Origin: Polynucleobacter hirudinilacicola
GTDB taxonomy: Bacteria > Pseudomonadota > Gammaproteobacteria > Burkholderiales > Burkholderiaceae
Reading direction: 5' to 3'
Length of the DNA stretch: 64,000 nt
NCBI RefSeq assembly: GCF_002192535.1
Contig: NZ_NAIA01000002.1
Span: 219,328 to 283,327, forward strand
In this document: in pieces, positions 53,345 to 62,168 of the stretch
Layout of the letters: each line of letters begins with the position of its first letter
How positions within the stretch are numbered: the first letter of the stretch is position 1
Translations under genes and position numbers: made by a program
The notes under the pieces: model-generated
Told to the model about the DNA's origin: nothing
What the model saw: only the letters and a program-made list of their open reading frames with translations
Database searches by the model: none

Positions 53345-54616
53345 CTAGTTCTTTTGACTAAAGTGTCTGATCAGCATGGAGCTGACGATTCCAGAAAGTA
53401 TTGCCCACTCCAGCGGGATGGTGATGGTGCCAATGCCGGTAATCAACATGGGAATCCATTCCCTTGACCCTCTTTGAAATTCATGGCGAATCTGTTTTAT
53501 ATCAATTAAGTTCCAAGCAACCACCAGTAATAGTGCTGCGATGACTACGTACGGGATATGTTTCACTAATGGTGATAAAAAGGCGAGCAATATTAGGAGA
53601 AATACTGCCGCGCAAATTGCTGAAAGAGGCGTTTTTGCTCCTGAAGCGAGATTGACGCCGGTGCGATTGAATGAGCCGCTGGCGGGGTAGGCTGAAAAAA
53701 ATGATCCACATACATTGGCCAATCCTTGACCAATAAACTCTTGATTGGCATTAAATTGATCTTTTGTTTTTAATGCAATGGCTCGTGCAATTGCCATTGC
53801 TTCGGTCGATGCCAACAGCGTCATGATGAGAGCTGCACTAAATAGCTTTTGTAAAGTTTCACCACTTAAATCTGGGCTAGAAATTGGCGGGAATGCGCCT
53901 GGTATATCTTGAACCCTCTTAAAAGCGGCGATAGTAGGTAAAAATTTTTCCAACAAGACCGCTGCAATACTGCCCAGTACAACAGCAACAAGCATAGCAG
54001 GCAAGAAGCGATTCAGAGGCTTCCATAGTCTAATGGCAATTAAGGTAAAGACTACTAGCGCTGGGGCTGCCATTTGCCATTGATTATTCAAGAGTGCAGA
54101 TGTAACGGCGCTAAGCGTTTCTGGAACGCCTATCCCTTTCGGGATGCTGATGCCTAGAAGGGTGCCCAGTTGACTATTGATAATTAAGATTGCTGCACCA
54201 ACAGTGAAGCCAACAATCACGGAGTGAGGAATTTGCTCAACCCATTTTCCTGCCTTAGCAAATCCCAGGGCAAGTTGTAGAACACCCACCAAAAAGCTGA
54301 GCGTTAAAACATATCCAACATATTGACTTGACTCAGGGAGCGCTAATGGAGAGATTAAAGCCATTGTTGTTAAGGAAATTGCATTAGCAGGACCAGTCAC
54401 CATTAAGCGACTTGAGCCAAATAGTGCTGCTACAAGACAGGGGATCATGGCTGCGTATAGACCATAGTGAGGCGGCATACCTGCTAGCAATGCAAACGCA
54501 ATACCTTGAGGCATGACAACGATTGCGCCAGTCAGCCCTGCAAAAATATCTGCCCGTATCGTTCCTGGTATCTGATATTCAGGAAGCCACTTGCTAAATG
54601 GTAGTTGCCAGCGCAT
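53345..54616 (-). CDS. SulP-family anion permease without STAS domain
   Basis: A 423-residue SulP/SLC26 transporter core with 10 or more hydrophobic segments. PGTIRADIFAGLTGAIVVMPQGIAFALLAGMPPHYGLYA near the N-terminus is the family signature, followed by GPANAISL. Full-length SulP proteins carry a C-terminal STAS domain; this one stops soon after the last membrane segment. It may move sulfate, bicarbonate or carboxylates; export of sulfate from sulfite oxidation is a possible role. It starts 5 bases after the GMC gene and converges on sauT. Confidence 0.88.
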   Translation of the reverse strand: MRWQLPFSKWLPEYQIPGTIRADIFAGLTGAIVVMPQGIAFALLAGMPPHYGLYAAMIPCLVAALFGSSRLMVTGPANAISLTTMALISPLALPESSQYVGYVLTLSFLVGVLQLALGFAKAGKWVEQIPHSVIVGFTVGAAILIINSQLGTLLGISIPKGIGVPETLSAVTSALLNNQWQMAAPALVVFTLIAIRLWKPLNRFLPAMLVAVVLGSIAAVLLEKFLPTIAAFKRVQDIPGAFPPISSPDLSGETLQKLFSAALIMTLLASTEAMAIARAIALKTKDQFNANQEFIGQGLANVCGSFFSAYPASGSFNRTGVNLASGAKTPLSAICAAVFLLILLAFLSPLVKHIPYVVIAALLLVVAWNLIDIKQIRHEFQRGSREWIPMLITGIGTITIPLEWAILSGIVSSMLIRHFSQKN

Positions 54617-54621
54617 GGAGA

Positions 54622-56223
54622 TTAAATGCGTCCCAAAATAAGGTCAGCAGCTCTTTCTGCAAGCATCACGGCAGGCCAATTGGTATTGCCCGATGGCAAT
54701 GTCGGCATTGCTGAGCAATCAACCACCCTGAGACCTTGTACACCCCTTACTCTTAACGAAGAATCGAGCACTGCCATCGGGTCGCTGTCTGGACCCATTT
54801 GGCAGGTACCAGTTGGATGGAAAATCGTGGCGCCATTATTTCGGCAAAACTCCAAAATTTCTTCATCTGACTGCGGGTTATTTGGCTTTACCTCTCGAGT
54901 GATGAGAGATCGCAGTGGTTCAGTCTGCGCAATTTTTCTGGCGTACTTAACGGCGGCAATACTAATTTCGCGGTCGTAGGATGTCGACATATAGTTGGCA
55001 AACATTTTGGGAGGTATGAGTGGATCAGCTGACTGAATGCGAACATGGCCTCGAGACTCAGGACGTAGTTGGCACACAGACATGGTGAATCCAGAGAAAG
55101 GGTGAACCTTGCCCCCAGCCATTTCTGCGGACAGTGTTGCTAGGTGAAATTGGATGTCAGGCGTTTTGGAGTCCTTCATCACGCGTGTAAAAAGACCGCC
55201 TTGATTAATGCCAATTGATAATGGACCGCCACGGAAGAGTAACCAATCTAAGCCCATTTTGAGCTGTCCAAACCAAGATGAGAGTTGATCATTGGTTGAG
55301 ATGGGTTGGTTTAGTTCGTAAATAAGGCGGTGCTGTAGATGGTCTTGCAGATTTTCACCAACACCTGGCAAATCATGCACAAGCGGGATGTTAAATTCTT
55401 GTAAGAGTTTGGCTGGGCCCACGCCTGAGAGTTGTAATAGTTGCGGACTCTGAATTGCACCTGTACTCAGGATGACTTCTTTATTGGCGCGCAATATGCT
55501 TTTGCTACCGTTACGAAAAATCTCAATTCCCACAGCCTTTTTATTTTCAAAAATAACCCTGCAGGCCTGACTATCTGTCAGGATTTCCAAATTATTTCGT
55601 TTCTTAGCAGGCTTTAAATAAGCAACTGCAGTGCTGCAACGAAAACCTTTATGGGTGGTTAACTGATAGTAGCCAACACCTTCTTGAGTTAAGTTGTTGA
55701 AATCCTCTGTTTCCGGGACTCCCAAGGCATTGGCTGTCTTCTTGAATGCTTCAACCAGTGGATGCTTCTTTGGAATAGATGATGCTTTCAAGGGGCCTTT
55801 TTGCGAATGCAGTGGTTCGCTGAGGCGATCATTTCCTTCTGCTTTTTTAAAGTAGGGCAGCACATCATCCCAACCCCAGCCCGGGTTTCCGAGATCGCGC
55901 CAGGCGTCGTAATCTTCCTTTTGTCCGCGGATAAAAATTAAGCCGTTGATTGAACTGGAGCCACCTAAAGTTTTTCCTCTAGGCCAATAAATCTGTCGAT
56001 TATTTACACCTGGATCAGGTTCAGTTTGAAATTTCCAATTGACTTTGGGATCCCACATAGTTTTGGCATATCCAATCGGCAGATGAATCCAAGGGGAGCG
56101 ATCTTTGGGTCCAGCCTCAATCAGACAAACAGAATTATTAGGATCCTCTGATAAGCGACTGGCTAAAACACAACCAGATGAGCCCCCGCCTACAACAATG
56201 TAATCAAACGATGTATTTGACAT
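54622..56223 (-). CDS. GMC-family FAD-dependent alcohol dehydrogenase
   Basis: A 533-residue choline dehydrogenase-like flavoprotein. The FAD site is YIVVGGGSSGCVLASRLSED at residue 8, with GGSSSINGLIFIRG near residue 83. The active-site His is in FHPTGTCQMG near residue 465 and the partner Asn in SGNTNWPAVMLAE near 508. GMC enzymes oxidise alcohols including choline and, in Cupriavidus (IseJ), isethionate to sulfoacetaldehyde. The sulfonate surroundings make isethionate a candidate, but the adjacent BKACE gene suggests that a beta-keto acid may be the product. Specificity is open. Confidence 0.85.
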   Translation of the reverse strand: MSNTSFDYIVVGGGSSGCVLASRLSEDPNNSVCLIEAGPKDRSPWIHLPIGYAKTMWDPKVNWKFQTEPDPGVNNRQIYWPRGKTLGGSSSINGLIFIRGQKEDYDAWRDLGNPGWGWDDVLPYFKKAEGNDRLSEPLHSQKGPLKASSIPKKHPLVEAFKKTANALGVPETEDFNNLTQEGVGYYQLTTHKGFRCSTAVAYLKPAKKRNNLEILTDSQACRVIFENKKAVGIEIFRNGSKSILRANKEVILSTGAIQSPQLLQLSGVGPAKLLQEFNIPLVHDLPGVGENLQDHLQHRLIYELNQPISTNDQLSSWFGQLKMGLDWLLFRGGPLSIGINQGGLFTRVMKDSKTPDIQFHLATLSAEMAGGKVHPFSGFTMSVCQLRPESRGHVRIQSADPLIPPKMFANYMSTSYDREISIAAVKYARKIAQTEPLRSLITREVKPNNPQSDEEILEFCRNNGATIFHPTGTCQMGPDSDPMAVLDSSLRVRGVQGLRVVDCSAMPTLPSGNTNWPAVMLAERAADLILGRI

Positions 56224-56228
56224 GTTGA

Positions 56229-57059
56229 TTAATGCTTTCTTAATCCTAGAATTTCACGCGCCTGCGCTGGGGTTGCCACTGTTCGGTTATAGGAGGGCGC
56301 CATTTCAGCAAGCCGTGCTACTAGTTCAGCATTATCTTTTGCGGCTCGTGTTTTATCAAAGCGCGTATTGTCTTCAAGGCCGGTTCGTACATGGCCACCC
56401 AATTCGAGGGTCCACTCGTTTACAGGGAGTTGATAGCGCGCAATTCCGGCTGCACACCAGGTCGCATCAGGCATGACTGCTTTTAGCTCTGAAATGAGGA
56501 ATTCTAGAATCGAGCGCCTTGCGGGCATAGCATTGGGAATACCCATGACAAATTGCACATGGGCTGGGGCTTTGAGGAGGCCACGCTCAATTAAATTTGC
56601 CGCGTTATAGAGCATGGCAAGGTCAAATATTTCTATTTCCGGCTTGATTTCATGCTTCAGCATCTCGCTTGCAAGCCCATCAACAAATTCTGGTGGATTT
56701 TCGTATATACCATTGGGAAAGTTCACAGAACCAGTAGCCAGAGAGGCCATATCAGGACGATGAAATAACATTCCGCCGCGAGCAGCTTGATCGCGTCCAC
56801 GGCCGCCAGTTGAAAATTGAATAATCATTCCTGGGCAATATTTTTGAATACCTTCTTGCACAGCCGCATACAAACTAGGATCTGAACTTGGTGTTTCATC
56901 CGCGTTGCGGACATGAATATGCGCAAGAGAGGCTCCCGCTTCAAATGCTTTGTGAGTTTCTTCAATCTGTTCGCTAGTAGTCACTGGTAGCCCTGGACAA
57001 TCTTTCTTACGAGGAATAGCTCCGGTCATAGCGACAGTGATGATTACAGGAGTTGTCAT
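56229..57059 (-). CDS. BKACE family (3-keto-5-aminohexanoate cleavage-like) enzyme
   Basis: A 276-residue zinc-dependent beta-keto acid cleavage enzyme of the DUF849 family, which reacts a beta-keto acid with acetyl-CoA. Metal ligands lie in SLAHIHVRN near residue 47, with IIQFSTGGRG near residue 80. ATG 57059 has a TTGGAAAA box; a TTG upstream at 57074 is less likely. It sits between an IclR regulator and the GMC dehydrogenase, so its substrate may be the oxidised product of that enzyme. Confidence 0.85.
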   Translation of the reverse strand: MTTPVIITVAMTGAIPRKKDCPGLPVTTSEQIEETHKAFEAGASLAHIHVRNADETPSSDPSLYAAVQEGIQKYCPGMIIQFSTGGRGRDQAARGGMLFHRPDMASLATGSVNFPNGIYENPPEFVDGLASEMLKHEIKPEIEIFDLAMLYNAANLIERGLLKAPAHVQFVMGIPNAMPARRSILEFLISELKAVMPDATWCAAGIARYQLPVNEWTLELGGHVRTGLEDNTRFDKTRAAKDNAELVARLAEMAPSYNRTVATPAQAREILGLRKH

Positions 57060-57074
57060 ATGTTTTCCAATCAA

Positions 57075-57888
57075 TTAATTACTGGTTTCGGAGAGGCTGC
57101 TTTGAATATCATTTGCAGCGTGCTTTAGTGGTTTGACATAAAAATCAATGGATTTTTCTTGCATACGCAATGCGGGACCATGTGCTGTAATCGTGGCAAA
57201 TGTTTTATCTTTTGAATTGATTACAGGTACAGCAATTCCAATGAATCCCTCTAGGAAGGCTGATTCATCGAGGGCGTAGCCGTCGTGACGTAATTTTTTC
57301 TAGTTCAGAAAATAGCTTGTTGTAGCTTGTAATTGTTTTTGGTGTGTAGGTCTCGAATGGTTCATTTCCTAGTGAGCGCCGAACCTGTAATTCAGTCATA
57401 CCAGAGAGAAATAATTTTCCACTGGCAGTGCAGTGCAGGGGTACGCGCATACCAAGATCTACGTGAAGACGAATAGGTGCACTTGTTTCGACGCGGTCGA
57501 GGTACATCACTTTATTGCCATCCAAGATATTGAAGTTGCAGGTTTCACCAATTTCCTCAACTAGACGTTTCATGACTGCTACACGCTGTGATCGGACGGA
57601 ATCTACAGAAAGAATGTTCATTCCCATAATTCTCAGTTTTGCGCTCGGCTGAAAACGTCTGCCATTCGGGTCGCGTTCGATAAATCCTTGGGCAACCAAT
57701 GTATTGAGTAATCTAAATGCAGTGGGTTTGGCTAAGCCTGTGCCGGTAGAAATTGTCTCTAGGGTGAGCGGGAACTCCGATTGGGCAATGGTCTCCAGAA
57801 TGAGTAATACCTTTTCCGCCATGCTGGATTTGGCGGATTCTTCCAGGATTTCAGCTGGAGGGGTGATGCGGGAGAGCTTTTCTTGCAT
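57075..57888 (-). pseudogene. IclR-family regulator, interrupted by a frameshift
   Basis: The first 200 or so residues form a winged helix and most of an IclR effector domain (EETCNFNILDGNKVMYLDRVE-like segments near 110-130). The frame then stops at 57265 after LEKITSRRLRPR. In another frame directly downstream, RHDGYALDESAFLEGF and GIAVPVINSKDKTFATITAH continue the conserved IclR C-terminus to a stop at 57075. Removing one base from the T6 run (57294-57299, A6 on the coding strand) restores one ORF of about 270 codons. This is a recent inactivation, a sequencing error or slippage. It diverges from the biotin-carrier gene and precedes the BKACE operon. Confidence 0.85.
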
Positions 57889-57919
57889 TTATTAGGGAAT
57901 ATTTGAAGATATTTGCATT

Positions 57920-57939
57920 TTTAAGTGTTTACCCTTAAA
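57920..57939. promoter_or_regulatory. Palindrome in the iclR-accB divergent region
   Basis: TTTAAG and CTTAAA form a perfect inverted repeat around TGTTTACC. It is midway between the divergent frameshifted iclR and the biotin-carrier gene, a probable operator for the IclR protein. It is unlike the GAACA/TGTTC sites of the other IclR gene. Confidence 0.4.
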
Positions 57940-58001
57940 GCATTTCACCTGATGATACTTTAAATTTCATTAGAGAAAATATTAACTAAAAATACGAGAC
58001 A

Positions 58002-58571
58002 GTGCAAACAAAAAAGAAAGTCGCCTCTAAAGCGAAAGTAAAGACCAAGCCTTCCAAAAAAGTTCCAGTCAAAAAAGCTGCAACTAAAGTTAAGGTGCCA
58101 CCTGAATTCACAATGAAGCAGGTGAAGGAAATTGTTGCCCTCATTAAGGATGCGGGCACGTTCAATACCTTTGGTTATAAGACCGATGAATTTGAAATTG
58201 AGATTTCAGTAGGAGCACAAACCGCATTTACTCCAAGTACTTATGTTGCTCCACAAGTAGTGACGCCTACGTCCGCTAGTAGTGCTCCTGCTCCGGCTGC
58301 ACCCACATCCTCATTGGCACTCTCATCATCAGAGCGTGCCATTACAAGCCCAATGATTGGTACTTTCTATCGTCGTCCTAGCCCCAGCTCTGCACCATTT
58401 GTTGAGGTGGGGGATAGTGTGTTGCCCACTACGGATGTTTGTATCGTTGAGGTAATGAAATTACTGAACACCATTCCTGCAGAATGTACCGGGAAGGTTA
58501 TTCGTATCTTGGTTGACGATGGAGCAACGATTGAAGTTGGTCAACCCCTCATGGTGATTGAGCTTACTTAA
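58002..58571 (+). CDS. Biotin carboxyl carrier protein (AccB-like)
   Basis: A 189-residue biotin carrier. A basic Lys/Ala-rich N-terminus (residues 1-35) precedes an AccB-like region (MKQVKEIVALIKDAG), an Ala/Ser/Pro-rich linker (90-110) and the biotinyl domain with the EVMKLLN motif near residue 155 (biotin on Lys). GTG 58002 is the start. It overlaps the carboxyltransferase gene by one base. The chromosome should contain a separate housekeeping accBC, so this copy is likely specialised. No biotin carboxylase is in the window. Confidence 0.87.
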   Translation: MQTKKKVASKAKVKTKPSKKVPVKKAATKVKVPPEFTMKQVKEIVALIKDAGTFNTFGYKTDEFEIEISVGAQTAFTPSTYVAPQVVTPTSASSAPAPAAPTSSLALSSSERAITSPMIGTFYRRPSPSSAPFVEVGDSVLPTTDVCIVEVMKLLNTIPAECTGKVIRILVDDGATIEVGQPLMVIELT

Positions 58572-60028
58572 TGGCCACCAAAAAACCATTCGAAATGATT
58601 GATGTCACTCTGCGCGATGCGCATCAGTGCCTTTGGTCTACGCGGATGACTACGCCTCATATGTATCCAGCCCTAGCCGATATAGATCGGGCTGGGTACG
58701 GCTATATCAATATTTTAGGCGGTGCTGTATTTGACGTGATGGTGCGCTTCTTGCGCGAAGATCCTTGGAAGCGTATGGAGTTTTTAAGTAAGCAACTAAG
58801 CACTCCCACGGATGCATTAACACGTGGCCAAAGTATTTATACGTTTGAGCTATTTCCAGATGATGTTGTTGCCCTGAATGTCGAGCTCTTGGCTCAGTCT
58901 GGCGTAAGGGTACTCACTGTATATGATGCCCTTAATGACAACCGTAATATTGAATCTTCGGTAGCAGCGGGCAAGAAAAATGGCATGTTAATTAATGCCA
59001 TGTTGACTTATGCCTTAAGCCCAGTCCATGACGATACTTACTTTATTGCGCGTACTCGGGAGTTGGTGAAATTAGGCGTCGACTTTATTTCAGTGAAAGA
59101 CCCAACTGGTTTGCTAACGCCTGAACGAGCTGCCACTCTTTTTCCTGCTGTAGTTTCTGCAGCAGCTGGTATCCCCATTAAATTACACTCACATTGCCAG
59201 TCTGGCTTAGCGCCATTGGTTTATGAGGAGGCTATTAAGGCTGGGTTTGCTTATGGTTACGTAGCAACAGATTGCCTAGCGAATGGTGCCTCGCTACCTT
59301 CAGTATTGGATGTGTATGCCAGCGCCCAGAAATTTGGTCGAGCTCCAAAGATGGATCTTTCTGCTTTGCAAAAAGTAGATGAATACTTTGATTGGATTTG
59401 TACGCGAGATAACTTTGCTCGCGGAGAGAAGGCGACTTACGATCCGGCGCTATACGAACATCAAATTCCGGGTGGAATGATCTCCAATTTACGCGCTCAA
59501 TTAGCAACCATGGGCATTTCCCACCGAGAAGCAGAAATTCTTGAGGAAACTGCTCGGGTCCGTGAAGACTTGGGCTACCCCATATTGGTGAGCCCATTTG
59601 CGCAATATATTGTGACTCAAGCAGTTCTGAATGTAATGCAGGGTGAGCGCTATAAAACGATCCCCGATGAGATTAAGCTTTATCTCAAAGGACACTATGG
59701 AAGGTTGGCCGGCACACCGAGTGCAAAAGTAATGGATCGTGCTAATGTTGATTACGACGCCTCTCGCAGACCTGGAGAATTAATTGAGCCTGCGTTACCT
59801 GGCTTAAGAAAAAAATGGGGGCGCTCAATTAGTAACGAGCAATTAAGTCTTCATGCTTTTTATCCTGAGAATCTGGCTTTGGGATTGCGGGATGGCGCTT
59901 TAGAAGCTGCAAAGCAAGGACCTGCTTTACAGCCCTTTACTGAGTTGGTGAAGTATTTGGTTATGAAAAAAGAATATAGAAGAATTAGGACTAAATTAGG
60001 CGGTGTAGAGTTAAGCTTCAGTAGTTAG
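58571..60028 (+). CDS. Carboxyltransferase subunit (pyruvate carboxylase B/oxaloacetate decarboxylase alpha-like)
   Basis: A 485-residue HMGL-like carboxyltransferase. MIDVTLRDAHQCLWSTRM starts the TIM barrel, with the metal Asp in DVTLRD. The catalytic Lys is in SVKDPTGLLTP near residue 177 (usually KDMAG), the metal His pair in LHSHCQSG near residue 208 (usually HTHxTSG), and HQIPGGMISNL near residue 298. The C-terminal biotinyl domain of OadA/PycB is absent, in accord with the separate carrier upstream. The substituted motifs suggest a substrate other than pyruvate or oxaloacetate. Confidence 0.85.
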   Translation: MATKKPFEMIDVTLRDAHQCLWSTRMTTPHMYPALADIDRAGYGYINILGGAVFDVMVRFLREDPWKRMEFLSKQLSTPTDALTRGQSIYTFELFPDDVVALNVELLAQSGVRVLTVYDALNDNRNIESSVAAGKKNGMLINAMLTYALSPVHDDTYFIARTRELVKLGVDFISVKDPTGLLTPERAATLFPAVVSAAAGIPIKLHSHCQSGLAPLVYEEAIKAGFAYGYVATDCLANGASLPSVLDVYASAQKFGRAPKMDLSALQKVDEYFDWICTRDNFARGEKATYDPALYEHQIPGGMISNLRAQLATMGISHREAEILEETARVREDLGYPILVSPFAQYIVTQAVLNVMQGERYKTIPDEIKLYLKGHYGRLAGTPSAKVMDRANVDYDASRRPGELIEPALPGLRKKWGRSISNEQLSLHAFYPENLALGLRDGALEAAKQGPALQPFTELVKYLVMKKEYRRIRTKLGGVELSFSS

Positions 60029-60086
60029 TATTAGATGTTCGCGGTTTGGTATCAGTGCAGGTAATTCCAATATTAAGGAGATCGTA

Positions 60087-61370
60087 ATGAAAGAATTTAA
60101 CGTATCACGTCGTATTTTTTCAGTGCTGGCTGTTGCCATGCTCTCGGGCGCGCCAATGTTATCAATGGCGCAAGATGCCACTAAATTTACTAACTATGGC
60201 TGGCCGGAAAATGCTTATGAAAAAATTTCCCCTAAGTCCGTTGCTTGGTTGAAAGAAAAAGGCTGGTGGCCACTCCAGGTTGCATTCCAGCCGCCATGGT
60301 CAGGTCAAAATACAATCAATTTAGTCATGGATAAAACAGGGCTTTTATCCAAAAGAGGTATTGAGGCTAAGTTTCAGGCTTTCCCATCCGGACCTGCGAT
60401 TAACGAGGTGATTATTTCTGGACGGTTCCAGTTTGGTAATGGTGGAAACTTCCCATTTACTACATTAATCGATAAAAACGTCCCTGTTAAAACCATCGCG
60501 ATCATCAACGTCAATTTGATGCACGCTATGCTAGTACCGCTTGACTCAAAAATTAAGTCGATTGACGATTTCAAAAATCGCAAAGAACCTGCAACCATTG
60601 GCTTGGTTACAGGCTCTTCTGCTGAGTTCTATATACAGGCAGCAGCCAAAGCTCACGGACTTGTCATTGGCAAAGATATTATTCTGAAGAATATGCCTCC
60701 AGGCGAGCAAATGGCAATGCCAAAAGGTATTGATGCAGTCGTGCCATGGGATCCAACGCCAACCATTATGGTGAAAGAGCGTAAAAATGCGCGCATCATC
60801 AACGATAGCTACCCATACAACATTTACGGCTCATCATTTTACGTGCGTCAAGAGGTCATTGATAATGCGCCAGACGTGGTTCAGGCATTTACCGATGCAA
60901 TTGTTGAGGCGACTCTTTGGATACGAAAAAATCCGGATGATGCCGTGAAAGCGATGCAAGAAGATCCAAACCTGAAAAATTTCTCAGCTGCAATTCTGCG
61001 CGAACAAATTAACATGTACAACAATCTGGATAAGCCAACCTATCTTTATCCGATTCCTTTGTTCTGGGGACGTGCAAATGAGCCAATTTATGAGTGGTTA
61101 TATGAAAATAAACGTATCCAAAACAAAACCTCAGCATCCACATTTATTACTGCAGTAGATGCGCGTTTTATGGACAATACTTTCTCAAAGCTTGGTTGGA
61201 CAGTTCCAAAACTTCCTCCATTCCTGCCTGCCAGCTGGTCAGCGCCTATGGATAAGATTCCGTATCCAAAGTATTCAACTCCGTTGAATACTACTAAGCC
61301 GCAGCCATTCCCGGAAAAAGGTGACTTAACCAAAGATTGGTCATTCGACAATAAGGTGTATAAAAAATAA
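60087..61370 (+). CDS. ABC transporter periplasmic substrate-binding protein (SsuA/TauA-like)
   Basis: A 427-residue NMT1/THI5-like binding protein. The N-terminus MKEFNVSRRIFSVLAVAML contains a twin-arginine-like pair, then a hydrophobic stretch and MAQD cleavage site. The FQPPWSGQNTINLVMDKTGLLSKRG segment and ISGRFQFGNGG are typical of nitrate/sulfonate/taurine binding proteins, but it is about 90 residues longer than SsuA. An AAGGAGAT box precedes it. Substrate unknown; a sulfonate or anionic C3/C4 acid is likely. Confidence 0.88.
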   Translation: MKEFNVSRRIFSVLAVAMLSGAPMLSMAQDATKFTNYGWPENAYEKISPKSVAWLKEKGWWPLQVAFQPPWSGQNTINLVMDKTGLLSKRGIEAKFQAFPSGPAINEVIISGRFQFGNGGNFPFTTLIDKNVPVKTIAIINVNLMHAMLVPLDSKIKSIDDFKNRKEPATIGLVTGSSAEFYIQAAAKAHGLVIGKDIILKNMPPGEQMAMPKGIDAVVPWDPTPTIMVKERKNARIINDSYPYNIYGSSFYVRQEVIDNAPDVVQAFTDAIVEATLWIRKNPDDAVKAMQEDPNLKNFSAAILREQINMYNNLDKPTYLYPIPLFWGRANEPIYEWLYENKRIQNKTSASTFITAVDARFMDNTFSKLGWTVPKLPPFLPASWSAPMDKIPYPKYSTPLNTTKPQPFPEKGDLTKDWSFDNKVYKK

Positions 61371-62143
61371 TGAATTACCTCCGCTCTATGTTCCAACTTC
61401 GGCGTTTGGTTTTGCTTGCGATATTACTGGCTAGCTGGGAGTTAGCTAGCCGGTTTATCTTGGATAAAACTCAGGCAACGCTACTGCCGCCGCCTTCGGG
61501 TGTTTTAAATGGTGCCATAGAGTTAAGTTCGTCCGGTGAACTTTGGAAGCACGTACTCGATAGCTTAAGGCGAGAATTTATCGCCTTTTGCTATGCGAGC
61601 GTGGCCATCCCACTGGGAATAATGATGGGCTGCTTTAAATGGCTCAATGAACAAGTAGATCCAATTATTGAAATTTTGAGACCTATTCCACCAATTGCAT
61701 GGATTCCACTGAGTATCTTGTGGTTTGGTGTAGGTAATACACAAAATCAATTCATTATCTTTTTAGGAATCTTCTTTCCTATATTGCTCAATACCATTGA
61801 TGCAGTAAAGAATGTGGAGCCAAGCTTGATACGCGCTGCACGCTGTTTGGGTGCTGGTGATTGGAACGTCATTACTCGCGTCATCCTAAGGGCTGCTCTA
61901 CCGCAGATTACTACTGGTATTCGCATTGGTCTTGGGGTTGGTTGGATGGCCTTAGTAGCAGCAGAATTGGTGGGCGCAAATTCCGGCCTTGGATTTCTCA
62001 TCAACGATGCTAGAACAGTTTTGCGTACTGACTTTATTCTGACTGGAATGTTAGCGATTGGTCTAATTGGCCTTTGTATTGATCGCATTATTCGCTATAG
62101 CGCTAAGACTCTCATGCCTTGGGCTAGATCCTTAAACTCGTAG
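61370..62143 (+). CDS. ABC transporter permease (SsuC/TauC-like)
   Basis: A 257-residue inner-membrane permease with about six helices. The EAA-loop equivalent (AARCLGAGDWNVITRVILRAALPQI near residue 162) couples it to the ATPase. WMALVAAELVGANSGLGFLI near 200 is shared with SsuC/TauC proteins. It overlaps the binding-protein gene by one base. Confidence 0.92.
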   Translation: MNYLRSMFQLRRLVLLAILLASWELASRFILDKTQATLLPPPSGVLNGAIELSSSGELWKHVLDSLRREFIAFCYASVAIPLGIMMGCFKWLNEQVDPIIEILRPIPPIAWIPLSILWFGVGNTQNQFIIFLGIFFPILLNTIDAVKNVEPSLIRAARCLGAGDWNVITRVILRAALPQITTGIRIGLGVGWMALVAAELVGANSGLGFLINDARTVLRTDFILTGMLAIGLIGLCIDRIIRYSAKTLMPWARSLNS

Positions 62144-62168
62144 TTGATCATCTAATCAAAAATATAAA

